A stretch of 34,598 bases of DNA from Fidelibacterota bacterium. GTDB taxonomy: Bacteria; Pseudomonadota; Alphaproteobacteria; Rhodospirillales; Rhodospirillaceae. Position numbers and translations under genes: made by a program. This document shows positions 22,954 to 31,407 of this stretch, piece by piece. Within the stretch, counting starts at the first letter, position 1, and every line of letters starts with the position of its first letter. The stretch covers positions 1 to 34,598 of the forward strand of contig CANJBL010000022.1 in the NCBI GenBank assembly GCA_947472795.1. Direction: 5' to 3'. The notes under the pieces were generated by a model. It searched no databases, was not told the origin of the DNA, and saw nothing but the letters and a program-made list of their open reading frames with translations.

Positions 22954-22969
22954 TGGCACGGCTCTTGCT
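22954..22969 (+). promoter_or_regulatory. Sigma-54 promoter of the PEP-CTERM gene
   Basis: TGGCACG-GCTC-TTGCT matches the sigma-54 consensus TGGCACG-N4-TTGCW at every conserved position, with the GG (22955-22956) and GC (22967-22968) doublets at the required spacing. Predicted transcription starts near 22980, 42 bases before the PEP-CTERM start codon. Sigma-54 promoters upstream of PEP-CTERM genes are an established theme, linked to the PrsK/PrsR two-component system. The required enhancer-binding activator is not in this window. Confidence 0.85.
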
Positions 22970-22979
22970 GAAAGGAACT

Positions 22980-22999
22980 CGAGACCATTGGTGGTCTCG
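22980..22999 (+). repeat. Hairpin at the predicted 5-prime end of the PEP-CTERM transcript
   Basis: CGAGACCA (22980-22987), loop TTGG and TGGTCTCG (22992-22999) form a perfect eight-pair stem. It begins at the base where the sigma-54 promoter should start transcription, so the mRNA would open with this hairpin, about 20 bases ahead of the GGAG ribosome-binding site. A 5-prime stem of this kind can stabilise mRNA. It lacks a T-tract and is not a terminator. Confidence 0.65.
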
Positions 23000-23021
23000 C
23001 CCCTAGCAACGGAGTCCTTCT

Positions 23022-23669
23022 ATGTCCCTGAGTCTCTTCCAACGCTTCGGCAAGACCATAAAGCAGACCGCCATGGTCCTCGGCGTGCTTTGTGCGTCCG
23101 CCGCCGCGCCGTCAATCGCAGATGCTGCTCCGATCGGCAATGCGTCCTTTGGTATCGGTGGTGCTTTCACTCTTCCGTCGGGTGCTAATCTCGGCAACAC
23201 AAATTCCCTCTTCATCAGCAATGGCGGCATGATTATTGTCACCGCTGGGGATACGATGGATTTGGCGGGCCTGGTTAACCTCGGTATGAGCGGCACTCTG
23301 CAAGACTTGCCGGATATCGCGGGTTTTACCCCCATCAATGGCTTTATCAGCATTGGCGGTGGCGCGGTTTCCGTCGATCTTTCGTCTCTGACCGTCATCA
23401 GCCAAACCGGCCCTGTGCCTGGCTACATCAACCTCGCGGGCGATGCCGTCATCCATGCGCCGGGCTATGATCCAACCTCTGGCACGCTGACCTTCACGGG
23501 CACGTCTTCCGACAACAGCACCTTCACGCTGGCTGTGACGACATCCGCGTCCTCTTCCGGCGTTCCCGAGCCGATGTCTCTGGCACTCCTGGGCCTGGGC
23601 CTGGGCCTGCTTGCTCTATTTGCCGTCGCCCGTCGTCGTGAAGCCTTTGCGGCATTCCCAACGGCGTAA
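23022..23669 (+). CDS. PEP-CTERM sorting-domain protein
   Basis: A 215-residue exported protein. An N-terminal signal peptide (about residues 12-36, ending I-A-D-A-A) precedes a mature domain rich in Gly, Ser, Thr and Asn with alternating hydrophobics, probably beta-sandwich. The C-terminus has the PEP-CTERM sorting signal: V-P-E-P (about residues 181-184), a hydrophobic helix L-A-L-L-G-L-G-L-G-L-L-A-L-F-A-V and a basic A-R-R-R. Exosortase (EpsH/XrtA type) cleaves such proteins at the inner membrane and delivers them to the surface or biofilm matrix; no exosortase is in the window. A sigma-54 promoter and strong terminator bracket it, so it is a single-gene unit. Confidence 0.92.
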   Translation: MSLSLFQRFGKTIKQTAMVLGVLCASAAAPSIADAAPIGNASFGIGGAFTLPSGANLGNTNSLFISNGGMIIVTAGDTMDLAGLVNLGMSGTLQDLPDIAGFTPINGFISIGGGAVSVDLSSLTVISQTGPVPGYINLAGDAVIHAPGYDPTSGTLTFTGTSSDNSTFTLAVTTSASSSGVPEPMSLALLGLGLGLLALFAVARRREAFAAFPTA

Positions 23670-23706
23670 CCTAAGAAATTTCCTGTAACTGTGTGATTGC
23701 TGCGTC

Positions 23707-23739
23707 GGTCGTGCCTTTTCGGAGGCACGACCTTTTTTT
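23707..23739 (+). terminator. Strong intrinsic terminator after the PEP-CTERM gene
   Basis: GGTCGTGCC (23707-23715) pairs perfectly with GGCACGACC (23724-23732) across an eight-base loop, followed at once by seven T (23733-23739). This is a textbook Rho-independent terminator, 37 bases after the stop. Confidence 0.95.
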
Positions 23740-23744
23740 GGAAT

Positions 23745-24587
23745 TTATACGCCGAGCTTTTCAGCGAGATCGTTCAAATCCGTGGCAACAATATCTACCG
23801 GGATTTTAGGAAAAGAAGCGCCGGGATTGCCAGGCCCATGCTCATTCGGGCGGTCTAGGGTCCCCGTCTTAAGACCCAATTTGGAAGCGGCTTGGATGTC
23901 GCCGGTGTGCGAAGCGGCGCAGATCATCATACATTCCGAGGGTAGCAAACCAAACGCCTCAACGGCGGACAAATAGACACGCGGTTTAGGCTTGTAGTCC
24001 TGGGCGATCTCAGCGCCGAGAATGGCATCAAAACGGATTTTATTGCGCCTGGCGATGTCCATCATGAGCGAAACATTGCCGTTGGAGCATGGCGCCACTA
24101 ACAGTTTATCTGAAAGCCGGCCCATGCCCGATGTAAGGTCAGGCCATCCATCCAGACGATGCCAGACGTGATTGAGATTTTGAGCGACCTCTTCTGGCAA
24201 TGGCTTCGCGCCATATTTCGGAAGGAGTGCATCGAGAATCGTCCGATGCAGCAGGTCTAACTGTACAAAGGGAATGCGGCCCGAGCGAACCTCTTCCATG
24301 GCGGGGTCGTAACCAGACCGCCAAGCGCTTGCAAAGGCGAGCCAGTCGAGATTGTAGCCTCGCGGCTTGAGGATCAATTCAGTTTCACGTGCAACACTGG
24401 TGCGCCAGTCGACACAGGTGCCAAATACATCGAATAACAAAGCCTTCACACCAAATGTGATGCTACCAGGAATGTTCTGCGCGCGAGCTGGATCAACGAT
24501 GAGTACGTCAGCGGCTGTTGGGTCGGCCGCAATCAAAGTGATCGCGGTTTGCAGGATGCTACGACGTGCAACGGGTTCCATGGCCAT
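23745..24587 (-). CDS. Haloacid dehalogenase type II-like hydrolase with N-terminal extension
   Basis: A 280-residue HAD-superfamily protein. The core, from about residue 46, has motif I L-L-F-D-V-F-G-T (nucleophile Asp about residue 53), motif II C-S-N-G-N, the Lys region K-P-K-P-R-V-Y and motif III C-A-A-S-H-T-G-D-I-Q-A-A, close to L-2-haloacid dehalogenases. The leader of about 45 residues (V-A-R-R-S-I-L-Q-T-A-I-T-L-I-A-A-D) is unusual for this cytosolic family and contains an Arg pair before a partly hydrophobic stretch. It may be a weak Tat signal, though the H-region holds an Asp. Several motif positions differ from active dehalogenases, so substrate is uncertain. ATG 24587 and 24581 are both possible. 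Confidence 0.87.
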   Translation of the reverse strand: MAMEPVARRSILQTAITLIAADPTAADVLIVDPARAQNIPGSITFGVKALLFDVFGTCVDWRTSVARETELILKPRGYNLDWLAFASAWRSGYDPAMEEVRSGRIPFVQLDLLHRTILDALLPKYGAKPLPEEVAQNLNHVWHRLDGWPDLTSGMGRLSDKLLVAPCSNGNVSLMMDIARRNKIRFDAILGAEIAQDYKPKPRVYLSAVEAFGLLPSECMMICAASHTGDIQAASKLGLKTGTLDRPNEHGPGNPGASFPKIPVDIVATDLNDLAEKLGV

Positions 24588-24646
24588 ATCCGCTCACCAG
24601 AGAACTCATACTCGCATAAAAGCGGCGACCGCCCCATCGCGAAAGA

Positions 24647-25069
24647 TCATTGATTCACGGCGTTGCGTTTCACGCTGCTGATGTGCGGAGACTTGGCGAT
24701 GTTCTTGGTGTTGAGCGCGCGCGCTACGCTTCCAATCAGTTGGTCTCGGGTCACCGGCTTAAAGAGCGTTTCAAAAGCACCTACGTCCCGCGCAGCCATC
24801 ACGTCAGCATCATGACCCAAGGGGCTCCCGGCGGTCAGCACGATGGCGATGGCCTGCCCACGTTCGCGGACGGCACGCACCAAGTCTAACCCGCTCACAT
24901 CGGCAAGGACCATATCGGTGATCACGAGATCAAACGGTTCAGTCCGGATGGCATCTAGCGCCAGGATGCTGTCATGCACGACTGTGACGTCATATCCTCC
25001 CGAACGTAGAAGGAGGGCGTACACGTTGGCGATAAAGGCTTGGTCTTCGACGAGGAGGATCTTGGCCAT
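24647..25069 (-). CDS. Single-domain response regulator
   Basis: A 140-residue CheY-like receiver with no output domain. Acidic pocket E8-D9, phospho-acceptor Asp52 in I-T-D-M-V-L, the Thr in V-L-T-A-G-S and Lys in L-F-K-P-V-T are all present, so phosphorylation is expected. A tail of about 20 residues (T-K-N-I-A-K-S-P-H) extends past the last helix. Such proteins act in phosphorelays or by binding partner proteins. No kinase is adjacent; the Hpt protein at 13781 is a candidate partner in principle. No good ribosome-binding site is seen before the ATG. It is divergent from the XRE gene. Confidence 0.92.
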   Translation of the reverse strand: MAKILLVEDQAFIANVYALLLRSGGYDVTVVHDSILALDAIRTEPFDLVITDMVLADVSGLDLVRAVRERGQAIAIVLTAGSPLGHDADVMAARDVGAFETLFKPVTRDQLIGSVARALNTKNIAKSPHISSVKRNAVNQ

Positions 25070-25231
25070 GGCTTAAAGTGCGGCGTGTTGTGAGAAATAA
25101 GATGCTACGTACGGGGCCGGACCCTACACCCAAGGTTCGCCGATCTCTATTAATCATTGCCAGTTCCCGCCATCGCGCCGCACGCATGGTGAGAAAATGT
25201 CAATAATTCTGACGCGCAAGGCCGGTTTTTC

Positions 25232-25309
25232 TGCGCTTTCTTACAAACACAGCGCAAGAAATCATAAAAAGAGCCACTATTGCGCGTGCGCAAAACTGGC
25301 CCACAGTTT
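25232..25309. promoter_or_regulatory. Cluster of three dyads upstream of the XRE regulator
   Basis: Three inverted repeats lie 45-125 bp upstream of ATG 25355: TGCGCT (25232-25237) with AGCGCA (25251-25256), N13 spacer; TTGCGC-GT-GCGCAA (25280-25293), perfect; and AAACTG-GCCCA-CAGTTT (25293-25309), perfect. They sit in the shared region between divergent regulator genes. XRE proteins bind such dyads as dimers and often repress themselves, so these are candidate operators. Confidence 0.5.
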
Positions 25310-25354
25310 GCACTTCCACAAGGTATCCAGATTTGACGTTCAGTGAGGATATCC

Positions 25355-25858
25355 ATGGAAATCGCGCGCAGCGATGCAGATCTAAAATACCCGCCCCTGA
25401 CCCGTTCGCCCCGCGGGCGGCTGGCCACCGGCGAACCTAATCCGGTCGATGTTCATGTGGGCGCGCGTGTACGTATGCGTCGCATGTGGCTCGGCATTAC
25501 CCAAGAGAAGCTTGGAGAGGCCATCGGTCTCACGTTCCAGCAGGTGCAGAAATATGAACGCGGGGCAAACCGTATCGGCGCCAGCCGGCTCTGGGACATT
25601 GCCCAGGTGTTAGGCTGTCCCATGTCGTTCTTCTTCGAAGAAATGGAAGAGGATACGGCCAAGTCCAGCCCGCGGAATCTTGACGGTGCGACAAGCGATT
25701 TGCATGCCAATGGCGATCTGGGCAAGGAACGCCAAGCCCTGGAATTGATGCGGGCCTTCTATCGCATCCCGGACTATTCCGTGCGCAACCGGATCTGCGA
25801 TCTGGCCAAGTCGCTTGCCGTGCCGAGCGGGGACGGCTCGGCCCCCGATCACCATTAA
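25355..25858 (+). CDS. XRE-family helix-turn-helix transcriptional regulator
   Basis: A 167-residue protein with a lambda-repressor-like HTH at about residues 30-90: V-G-A-R-V-R-M-R-R, then T-Q-E-K-L-G-E-A-I-G-L-T-F-Q-Q-V-Q-K-Y-E-R-G-A-N-R-I-G-A-S-R-L. This is the standard form of a small XRE family widespread in Alphaproteobacteria. The C-terminal part (L-M-R-A-F-Y-R-I-P-D-Y-S-V-R) is helical and may dimerise. ATG 25355 has GAGG about eight bases upstream; the frame is open to 25343. The dyad TTGCGC-GT-GCGCAA lies upstream. Targets are unknown. Confidence 0.9.
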   Translation: MEIARSDADLKYPPLTRSPRGRLATGEPNPVDVHVGARVRMRRMWLGITQEKLGEAIGLTFQQVQKYERGANRIGASRLWDIAQVLGCPMSFFFEEMEEDTAKSSPRNLDGATSDLHANGDLGKERQALELMRAFYRIPDYSVRNRICDLAKSLAVPSGDGSAPDHH

Positions 25859-26078
25859 GGATTCCATCTTTTTCGAGCCCTCCGGAAGGAGAGGCTATAG
25901 TGGGGGGCGGTCGCGTAGGACGCCTCAACCGGGCGCTGAAACGTTAAAATGGCATTGTAACGGCAGTTACCTCTTTCCGGTGCCTTGAGCACACCGCCCG
26001 GTGCGCTTTAGGCTCCGTGAACACATCGGGCATCCGCTTTTATGCTAGTTCTCATACATACTTAGTGTGGGGGCTGAC

Positions 26079-27977
26079 ATGACGGACCAACAGGAAGGGC
26101 GCGACCTTGGCATGAACCGGCCAATCGCGCGGCGCGATTTCATCAGTGGCGTAGCGGTGGGTGCGTCGGCTCTGGCGATGCCCGGCCTTGCAGAAGGCGC
26201 ATCGGCGCCGTCAGCTGGAACAAGCCCGCCCGAAGCCGCCAGCTATCCGCCACTACGAGCTGGCTTGCGCGGCCAGCATCCGGGGTCTTTCGAATCAGCG
26301 CACGCGGCTCGCGATGGGCAATTCAATGGACCGCTCAATATAGATGACGAGACCGGCGAGACTTACGACCTCGTAGTGGTTGGCGGCGGCATTTCGGGTT
26401 TGAGTGCCGCGTACTTCTTCCGCGAGGCGCTCGGCGAGAACAAGAAGGTCCTGGTCCTCGACAATCACGATGATTTCGGCGGTCATGCCAAGCGCAACGA
26501 GTTTCGCTACAACGGGAAAACGTATCTCGGTTATGGCGGCACGATGAGCATCGAAACGCCATACCCCTACAGCTATACCGCTAAGTCCCTCATGACCGAG
26601 CTTGGCATCACCGTCGAGGGCTACTTTCCCAAGCACCAGAACAACAAGCTCTACGAGGGCCTCTCGCGCGGCATGTTCTTCGACAAGGAGAACTTCGGAA
26701 AAGACAAGCTCGTCGCTGGGATGGGGCAAAAGCCCTGGGACAAGTTCCTTGCGGAATGCCCGCTCAGTGATCCTGTGCGCGCCGATCTGATGCGCCTCTA
26801 TACGCAGAAGGTCGATTACATGCCCGACCTTGATCCTGTAGCGAAGGCCGCGGCGCTGAAAAAGATCAGCTACAAGGATTTTCTCCTCAAGCACGTCAAG
26901 ATTACGCCGGAAGCCATGCCGTTCTTCAACGGCACGTCTTTCCGCAACAACATGCGCGTGGATACCTGCCCAGCTTTCACGGCGGCGGGTCTGCGCGGCG
27001 CCGGGTTTGCGGGCATGAAGATCGATGGCGAAGCGCCGTTTCAGTCTGAGTACGAAGCGCACTTCCCGGACGGCAACGCCACCATCGCGCGTTTGCTCGT
27101 GAACCGCCTGGTTCCGGCAGCGTGGACCGGGCAAATGGACATGAACTCCATCGTCACGGCGCCATTGGATTACAGCAAGCTCGACGTGGCCAGTAATCCG
27201 GTGCGCGTCCGGTTGAGCAGTATCGTTGTTCGCGCCCAGCACGACGGCGATCCACGTTCAAGTCGCCAGGTGAGCGTGATGTATATGAAGGATGGCAAGG
27301 TCCACCGCGTGCGCGGTGGCAACGTCATCATGGCCTGCTTCAACAACATCATCCGTTTCATTGTTCCGGATCTGCCCGAGAAGCAGAAGACCGCGCTGGC
27401 TTATGCCTCGAAAGTGCCGATGCAATATACAAATGTGCTTGTCCGCAATTGGCAGGCCTTCAAGAAGCTCGGCGTTTCATCCGTGAGCTCGCCCAACGGC
27501 TATCACACTGGTATGAACCTCGATAATCCCATTTCATTGGGCAGCTACGCTTTCGCGAGTTCTCCGGATGACCCGATCGTTGTGCATATGACGCGCAATC
27601 CCAATGCGCCCGGGTTGCCACGTAAGGAACAGCATCGCCGTGGCCGCATCGACATGCTTTCCACGCCCTTCGAGAAGTCCGAACTGGAGATCCGCCGTCA
27701 GATGGCGCGTGCGCTCGGCACCGGCGGGTTCGACCCGGCCAAGGACATCCTTGCCATCACTGTAAACCGGTGGCCGCACGGTTATGCGTACACATATGAT
27801 ACAATCGGCGATCCTGACTTCCAGGAACGCGAACGGCCACACGTTGTGGGGCGCCAGGCGTTCGGGCGCATTGCCATCGCCAATGCGGATGCGGGCGCGG
27901 CGGCTTTCACAAATGAAGCCATCGATCAGGCACACCGGGCCGTCCACGATTGTCTTTATAGCCGTGGATATTTGTAA
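26079..27977 (+). CDS. Tat-exported FAD amine oxidase, spermidine-dehydrogenase-like
   Basis: A 632-residue flavoprotein. The twin-arginine signal I-A-R-R-D-F-I-S-G-V-A-V-G-A-S-A-L-A (about residues 16-33) implies export folded with cofactor. The FAD-binding Rossmann motif V-V-V-G-G-G-I-S-G-L-S-A-A is at about residues 100-112, followed by V-L-V-L-D-N-H-D-D-F-G-G-H-A-K-R-N-E. This layout and length fit periplasmic spermidine dehydrogenase (SpdH-type), which cleaves spermidine with transfer of electrons to a respiratory acceptor; the substrate call is from recall and not certain. GGGGG lies six bases before ATG 26079. The gene stands alone, with a dyad GTAAC-GGCA-GTTAC (25957-25970) upstream. 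Confidence 0.8.
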   Translation: MTDQQEGRDLGMNRPIARRDFISGVAVGASALAMPGLAEGASAPSAGTSPPEAASYPPLRAGLRGQHPGSFESAHAARDGQFNGPLNIDDETGETYDLVVVGGGISGLSAAYFFREALGENKKVLVLDNHDDFGGHAKRNEFRYNGKTYLGYGGTMSIETPYPYSYTAKSLMTELGITVEGYFPKHQNNKLYEGLSRGMFFDKENFGKDKLVAGMGQKPWDKFLAECPLSDPVRADLMRLYTQKVDYMPDLDPVAKAAALKKISYKDFLLKHVKITPEAMPFFNGTSFRNNMRVDTCPAFTAAGLRGAGFAGMKIDGEAPFQSEYEAHFPDGNATIARLLVNRLVPAAWTGQMDMNSIVTAPLDYSKLDVASNPVRVRLSSIVVRAQHDGDPRSSRQVSVMYMKDGKVHRVRGGNVIMACFNNIIRFIVPDLPEKQKTALAYASKVPMQYTNVLVRNWQAFKKLGVSSVSSPNGYHTGMNLDNPISLGSYAFASSPDDPIVVHMTRNPNAPGLPRKEQHRRGRIDMLSTPFEKSELEIRRQMARALGTGGFDPAKDILAITVNRWPHGYAYTYDTIGDPDFQERERPHVVGRQAFGRIAIANADAGAAAFTNEAIDQAHRAVHDCLYSRGYL

Positions 27978-28090
27978 AACTGCAAAAGCCGCATCGGCTA
28001 GAGGGTCTTCCGAGAGTGCCTTCTACGGTTTACAAGGGAGTGCCGCAACGGGTGCTCGCCGATAGACACAGCAGCAGCATGTTACGGTAT

Positions 28091-28107
28091 GGTGACATTA
28101 AGTCACC
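28091..28107 (+). promoter_or_regulatory. Perfect dyad upstream of the TonB-dependent receptor gene
   Basis: GGTGAC-ATTAA-GTCACC is a perfect inverted repeat with a five-base AT-rich spacer, 155 bp before ATG 28262. It does not resemble a Fur box. It is a plausible binding site for a dimeric regulator in the 284-bp gap that must hold the receptor promoter. Confidence 0.4.
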
Positions 28108-28261
28108 AGGCCCGCTTTGCTAGGATCCTACCGCAATTTCATGCGTTCGCGAACGATGCTTGGTCAGGGGGCAAAGCTGAAATATTGGCGATTGCTCAAG
28201 AGAGATGCTGCAGCTTCGTAGGGGGCTGCAAGGTTAAGGCGTTTATTATTCGGGGGAACTT

Positions 28262-31168
28262 ATGAGATTCAAGTCAAGCACGAGCAGCATAGCAATTCTT
28301 ACCGCACTCGCCGTATCTGCGGGTTCGGCGACGGCAGCGCAGCAAACAGCCGCGACTGAGCCGCAAGGTGCCGATGTTGAAACCATTACGGTTACTGGCT
28401 CTCGCATTCAAATTCAGGGTTATGAAGCACCTACTCCGGTGACGGTCGTCGATCTCGCCGCGCTCGAACGTGATGGCAAGCCAGACCTTGGTGACGCTAT
28501 CCGGCAGTTACCGTCTTTCGGTGCGTCTTCGTCACCCAGCAACAGCGTTCGCAGCACCTACATTTCGGACGGCTCGGCCGGTCTGAACGTCGTCTCGCTC
28601 AGAAATCTTGGCCAGCGCCGTACACTCGTGCTGTTCGACGGTCAGCGCGTCGTTGACGCTAACCTCGCCAACGGCGGTGTCGACTTGAGCACGATCCCGT
28701 CAACCCTGGTCGAGCGCGTGGACGTTGTGACAGGTGGTGCCTCGGCAGCCTGGGGCTCCAACGCGGTGGCTGGTGTCGTCAACATCGTCATCAATAAGAA
28801 GCTGGATGGCCTCAAGATCAACGTCGAAGCTGGCAACAACTTCGATCTGCATCGCCAGCAATACAAGATCGAGGCTGCTTACGGCACCGGCTTTGCCAGC
28901 GATCGCGGCCATGTCGTTGTGGCCGCCAGCTACCTCGACTCGCCTGACACGTACTTTAACGACTACGTTCCCAACAACAGGCAGACGCGCCTGGTGAACA
29001 ACCCGGCCTGGACCGCCACAAACGGACAGCCCAAACTAATTCGTGCAGACTATGTCGGATTTAACAACGCTACACCCGGCGGCATCATCACCGGTGGACC
29101 GTTGAAGGGTACCTACTTCGTGGGCCCCAACGCTACGCCGCTGACCTTCAATTACGGAAATATCACGGGTAACTGGACCAACAATGGCACACCGAACACG
29201 GGGCTGAGCCAGCACACCTTTGGCGTCATCGCCAACCCAGTTTGGACCGGAACCGCATTTGGTCACGCCAGTTATGACGTCACCGATGATATTACCGCGT
29301 CGGTTCAGCTGAACTACGGCCGCATCGATACGATCGGGAATACCTGGTCGTCCGTTTACGCAGGAACGCTGACGATTAACAACGACAACCCATTCATCCC
29401 GGCATCGGTTCTGTCGCAGATGAATGCACTCGGCATCACCAGCTTCCCGTTCGGCTCGACCATGACGGGTGACGTGAGCGGCAATGGCGGCAGCATCCGC
29501 GCTGAAGCCAAAAACATTGGTATGCCGGTCGTCGAACTCAGACATCAGCTGTATCGCGGCGTCCTCAGCCTTGATGGAAAAGCGACCTTGTTCGACAGAG
29601 CTTGGACTTGGAACTCCTACTATCAACACGGCGAATCTCGCGGTTTCAACAATCTCATCAACAATCCCTTTGGAACGGCTGTCAGAAATGCAGTTGATGC
29701 CGTGCGCGTCACATCGGCAAACGTCGGCAACTCGGGCCTGACGATCGGCAGTATCGCATGTCGTTCGACGTTGACCGCGCCTACCAACGGGTGCGTGCCC
29801 TGGGATCCATTCGGCACGGGCAAGGATGGTTCGGCTGCGTCCGCCTACATCAATGGTCTTGCGCGTTCCGGCGCTGACTACTTCCACGACAAGAGCCAAA
29901 TGGATACAGGCGCCGCGTCGGCTTCGGGTTCATTGCCGTTCGGTCTGCCGGCAGGCGATATCTCGGCCGCTCTCGGTGTGGAATATCGCGTGGAAATCGG
30001 TGCCATCAGAGCCTCGGCAGCGGCAAACGCCGGCGGTTTCCCGCAGGGCGGCAATACCAAAAATTTCTACGGCAAATACAACACCAAGGAAGGTTTCGTC
30101 GAATTCAACGTTCCGCTTCTGAAAGATCAGGTCGTTCGGTCTTTAGATGTCGACGTTGCGGGCCGCGTGACCGACTACTCCGTCAGCGGCACCGTGGAAA
30201 CCTACAAGATCGGCTTGCTAAGCCAGGTGAACGATATGATTCGCGCACGCGCATCATATTCGCGCGATATTCGTGCACCTGACCTGTATGCCTTGTTCAC
30301 AACGGGCCAGCCCATCGCCAATAGCGCGACGGACCCGCGACGCAACCAGTCCGTTAACATTTTCGCGATCACCCAGGGCAACGGGAATTTGCAGCCCGAG
30401 ATCGGTAAGACGTTGACGGCTGGCCTTGTTCTGACTCCGCAAGATTTGGTTCCCGGTCTGAGAATCTCCGCGGACTGGTGGCAGATCAAGATGACCAACG
30501 TCATCACCACGACAAACCTTTCAACGACAGTTGCTCAGTGCGTCGCCGGCGTGCAGTCTTTCTGTAACAACCTCGTCTATGGCGGTCCGCCCGACTCTAT
30601 CGGCCCGACTCTCTCGGCCATCCTTCTGCAGCCGACGAACGCCGCTTTGCAGCGGACGTCTGGTTTCGACATGCAGAGCGATTACCGCACACCGTTCCTA
30701 GCCGGCGATATCAACTTCCACTTCGTTGGCACCTACATGTATGAGGACTTGCAGAACGCCCTGGGTGTGACTTACGACGCTGCGGGAGCCATCAGCGAAG
30801 GCCGGCGTACCAGCGTTCCGAAGTTTAAAGGTACGCTGTCGGCGACATATTCTCAGGACAAGTGGGACGCAACGGCGCAAGCCCGCATTGTCGGCAAAGC
30901 CAAGCTGAACAACGCGTGGGTCAGCGGCGTCGACGTGGACAAGAACGAAGTTGCCGCCATTGTTTACATGGATCTGCGCGGCTCCTATCAGGTGAACGAA
31001 AACTTCCAGCTGTATGCAGCGATGGATAACGCGCTGGATAAAGCACCGCCGGTTATCGCGGCATCCAACTCGGGTGGCGGTTCTTATCTGTGGTATGCGC
31101 CGACCAGAGACGCCTTGTACGACGTCTTTGGACGCACATGGCGTATGGGCCTTCGCGCCAGATTTTAA
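28262..31168 (+). CDS. TonB-dependent outer-membrane receptor
   Basis: A 968-residue receptor. Signal peptide residues 1-25 (ending A-T-A-A), TonB-box-like V-E-T-I-T-V-T-G-S-R-I at about 39-49, plug domain (about 55-175) with L-R-N-L-G-Q-R-R-T-L-V-L-F-D-G-Q-R-V and V-D-V-V-T-G-G-A-S-A-A-W-G-S-N-A-V-A-G-V-V-N-I, then the 22-strand barrel ending in W-R-M-G-L-R-A-R-F with the terminal Phe used for BAM insertion. The plug type is that of large receptors common in Caulobacterales, Sphingomonadales and relatives, many of which import plant-derived or amino-compound substrates rather than siderophores. Ligand is unknown. GGGGG precedes the ATG. A strong terminator follows. The amine-oxidase gene upstream may share its substrate, but this is only proximity. 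Confidence 0.96.
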   Translation: MRFKSSTSSIAILTALAVSAGSATAAQQTAATEPQGADVETITVTGSRIQIQGYEAPTPVTVVDLAALERDGKPDLGDAIRQLPSFGASSSPSNSVRSTYISDGSAGLNVVSLRNLGQRRTLVLFDGQRVVDANLANGGVDLSTIPSTLVERVDVVTGGASAAWGSNAVAGVVNIVINKKLDGLKINVEAGNNFDLHRQQYKIEAAYGTGFASDRGHVVVAASYLDSPDTYFNDYVPNNRQTRLVNNPAWTATNGQPKLIRADYVGFNNATPGGIITGGPLKGTYFVGPNATPLTFNYGNITGNWTNNGTPNTGLSQHTFGVIANPVWTGTAFGHASYDVTDDITASVQLNYGRIDTIGNTWSSVYAGTLTINNDNPFIPASVLSQMNALGITSFPFGSTMTGDVSGNGGSIRAEAKNIGMPVVELRHQLYRGVLSLDGKATLFDRAWTWNSYYQHGESRGFNNLINNPFGTAVRNAVDAVRVTSANVGNSGLTIGSIACRSTLTAPTNGCVPWDPFGTGKDGSAASAYINGLARSGADYFHDKSQMDTGAASASGSLPFGLPAGDISAALGVEYRVEIGAIRASAAANAGGFPQGGNTKNFYGKYNTKEGFVEFNVPLLKDQVVRSLDVDVAGRVTDYSVSGTVETYKIGLLSQVNDMIRARASYSRDIRAPDLYALFTTGQPIANSATDPRRNQSVNIFAITQGNGNLQPEIGKTLTAGLVLTPQDLVPGLRISADWWQIKMTNVITTTNLSTTVAQCVAGVQSFCNNLVYGGPPDSIGPTLSAILLQPTNAALQRTSGFDMQSDYRTPFLAGDINFHFVGTYMYEDLQNALGVTYDAAGAISEGRRTSVPKFKGTLSATYSQDKWDATAQARIVGKAKLNNAWVSGVDVDKNEVAAIVYMDLRGSYQVNENFQLYAAMDNALDKAPPVIAASNSGGGSYLWYAPTRDALYDVFGRTWRMGLRARF

Positions 31169-31218
31169 GGCAGAGGGCGCTGGATACCGCGCCATACTGC
31201 AGATAACGACGTGATAAG

Positions 31219-31259
31219 AACCGGCCGTCTTGGAATTCCAAGGCGGCCGGTTTGCTTTT
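31219..31259 (+). terminator. Intrinsic terminator after the TonB-dependent receptor gene
   Basis: AACCGGCCG-T-CTTGGAA (31219-31235) pairs with TTCCAAG-G-CGGCCGGTT (31236-31252), with one T-G wobble, and is followed by TGCTTTT. The stem is long and GC-rich at the base. It lies 51 bases after the receptor stop. Confidence 0.85.
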
Positions 31260-31407
31260 GGATCTGCCAGGGCAGGGAGCAGCCGGGCTGCCGGCGGAAA
31301 CCATAGGGGTTTCTGGTTTGTAACGGGCCATATGGGTGCGTTTCTTGATGCTGGCGGAGGATATGCTAGTAGAGACGACAACCATTTTTATTCCATTCCT
31401 GGACCCG

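Noticed and set aside
26295-27242. Minus-strand open frame of 315 codons inside the amine-oxidase gene
   Set aside because: Antisense shadow of a clear FAD enzyme; the composition (His, Arg, Val, Leu) follows from codon bias and there is no ribosome-binding site or domain.
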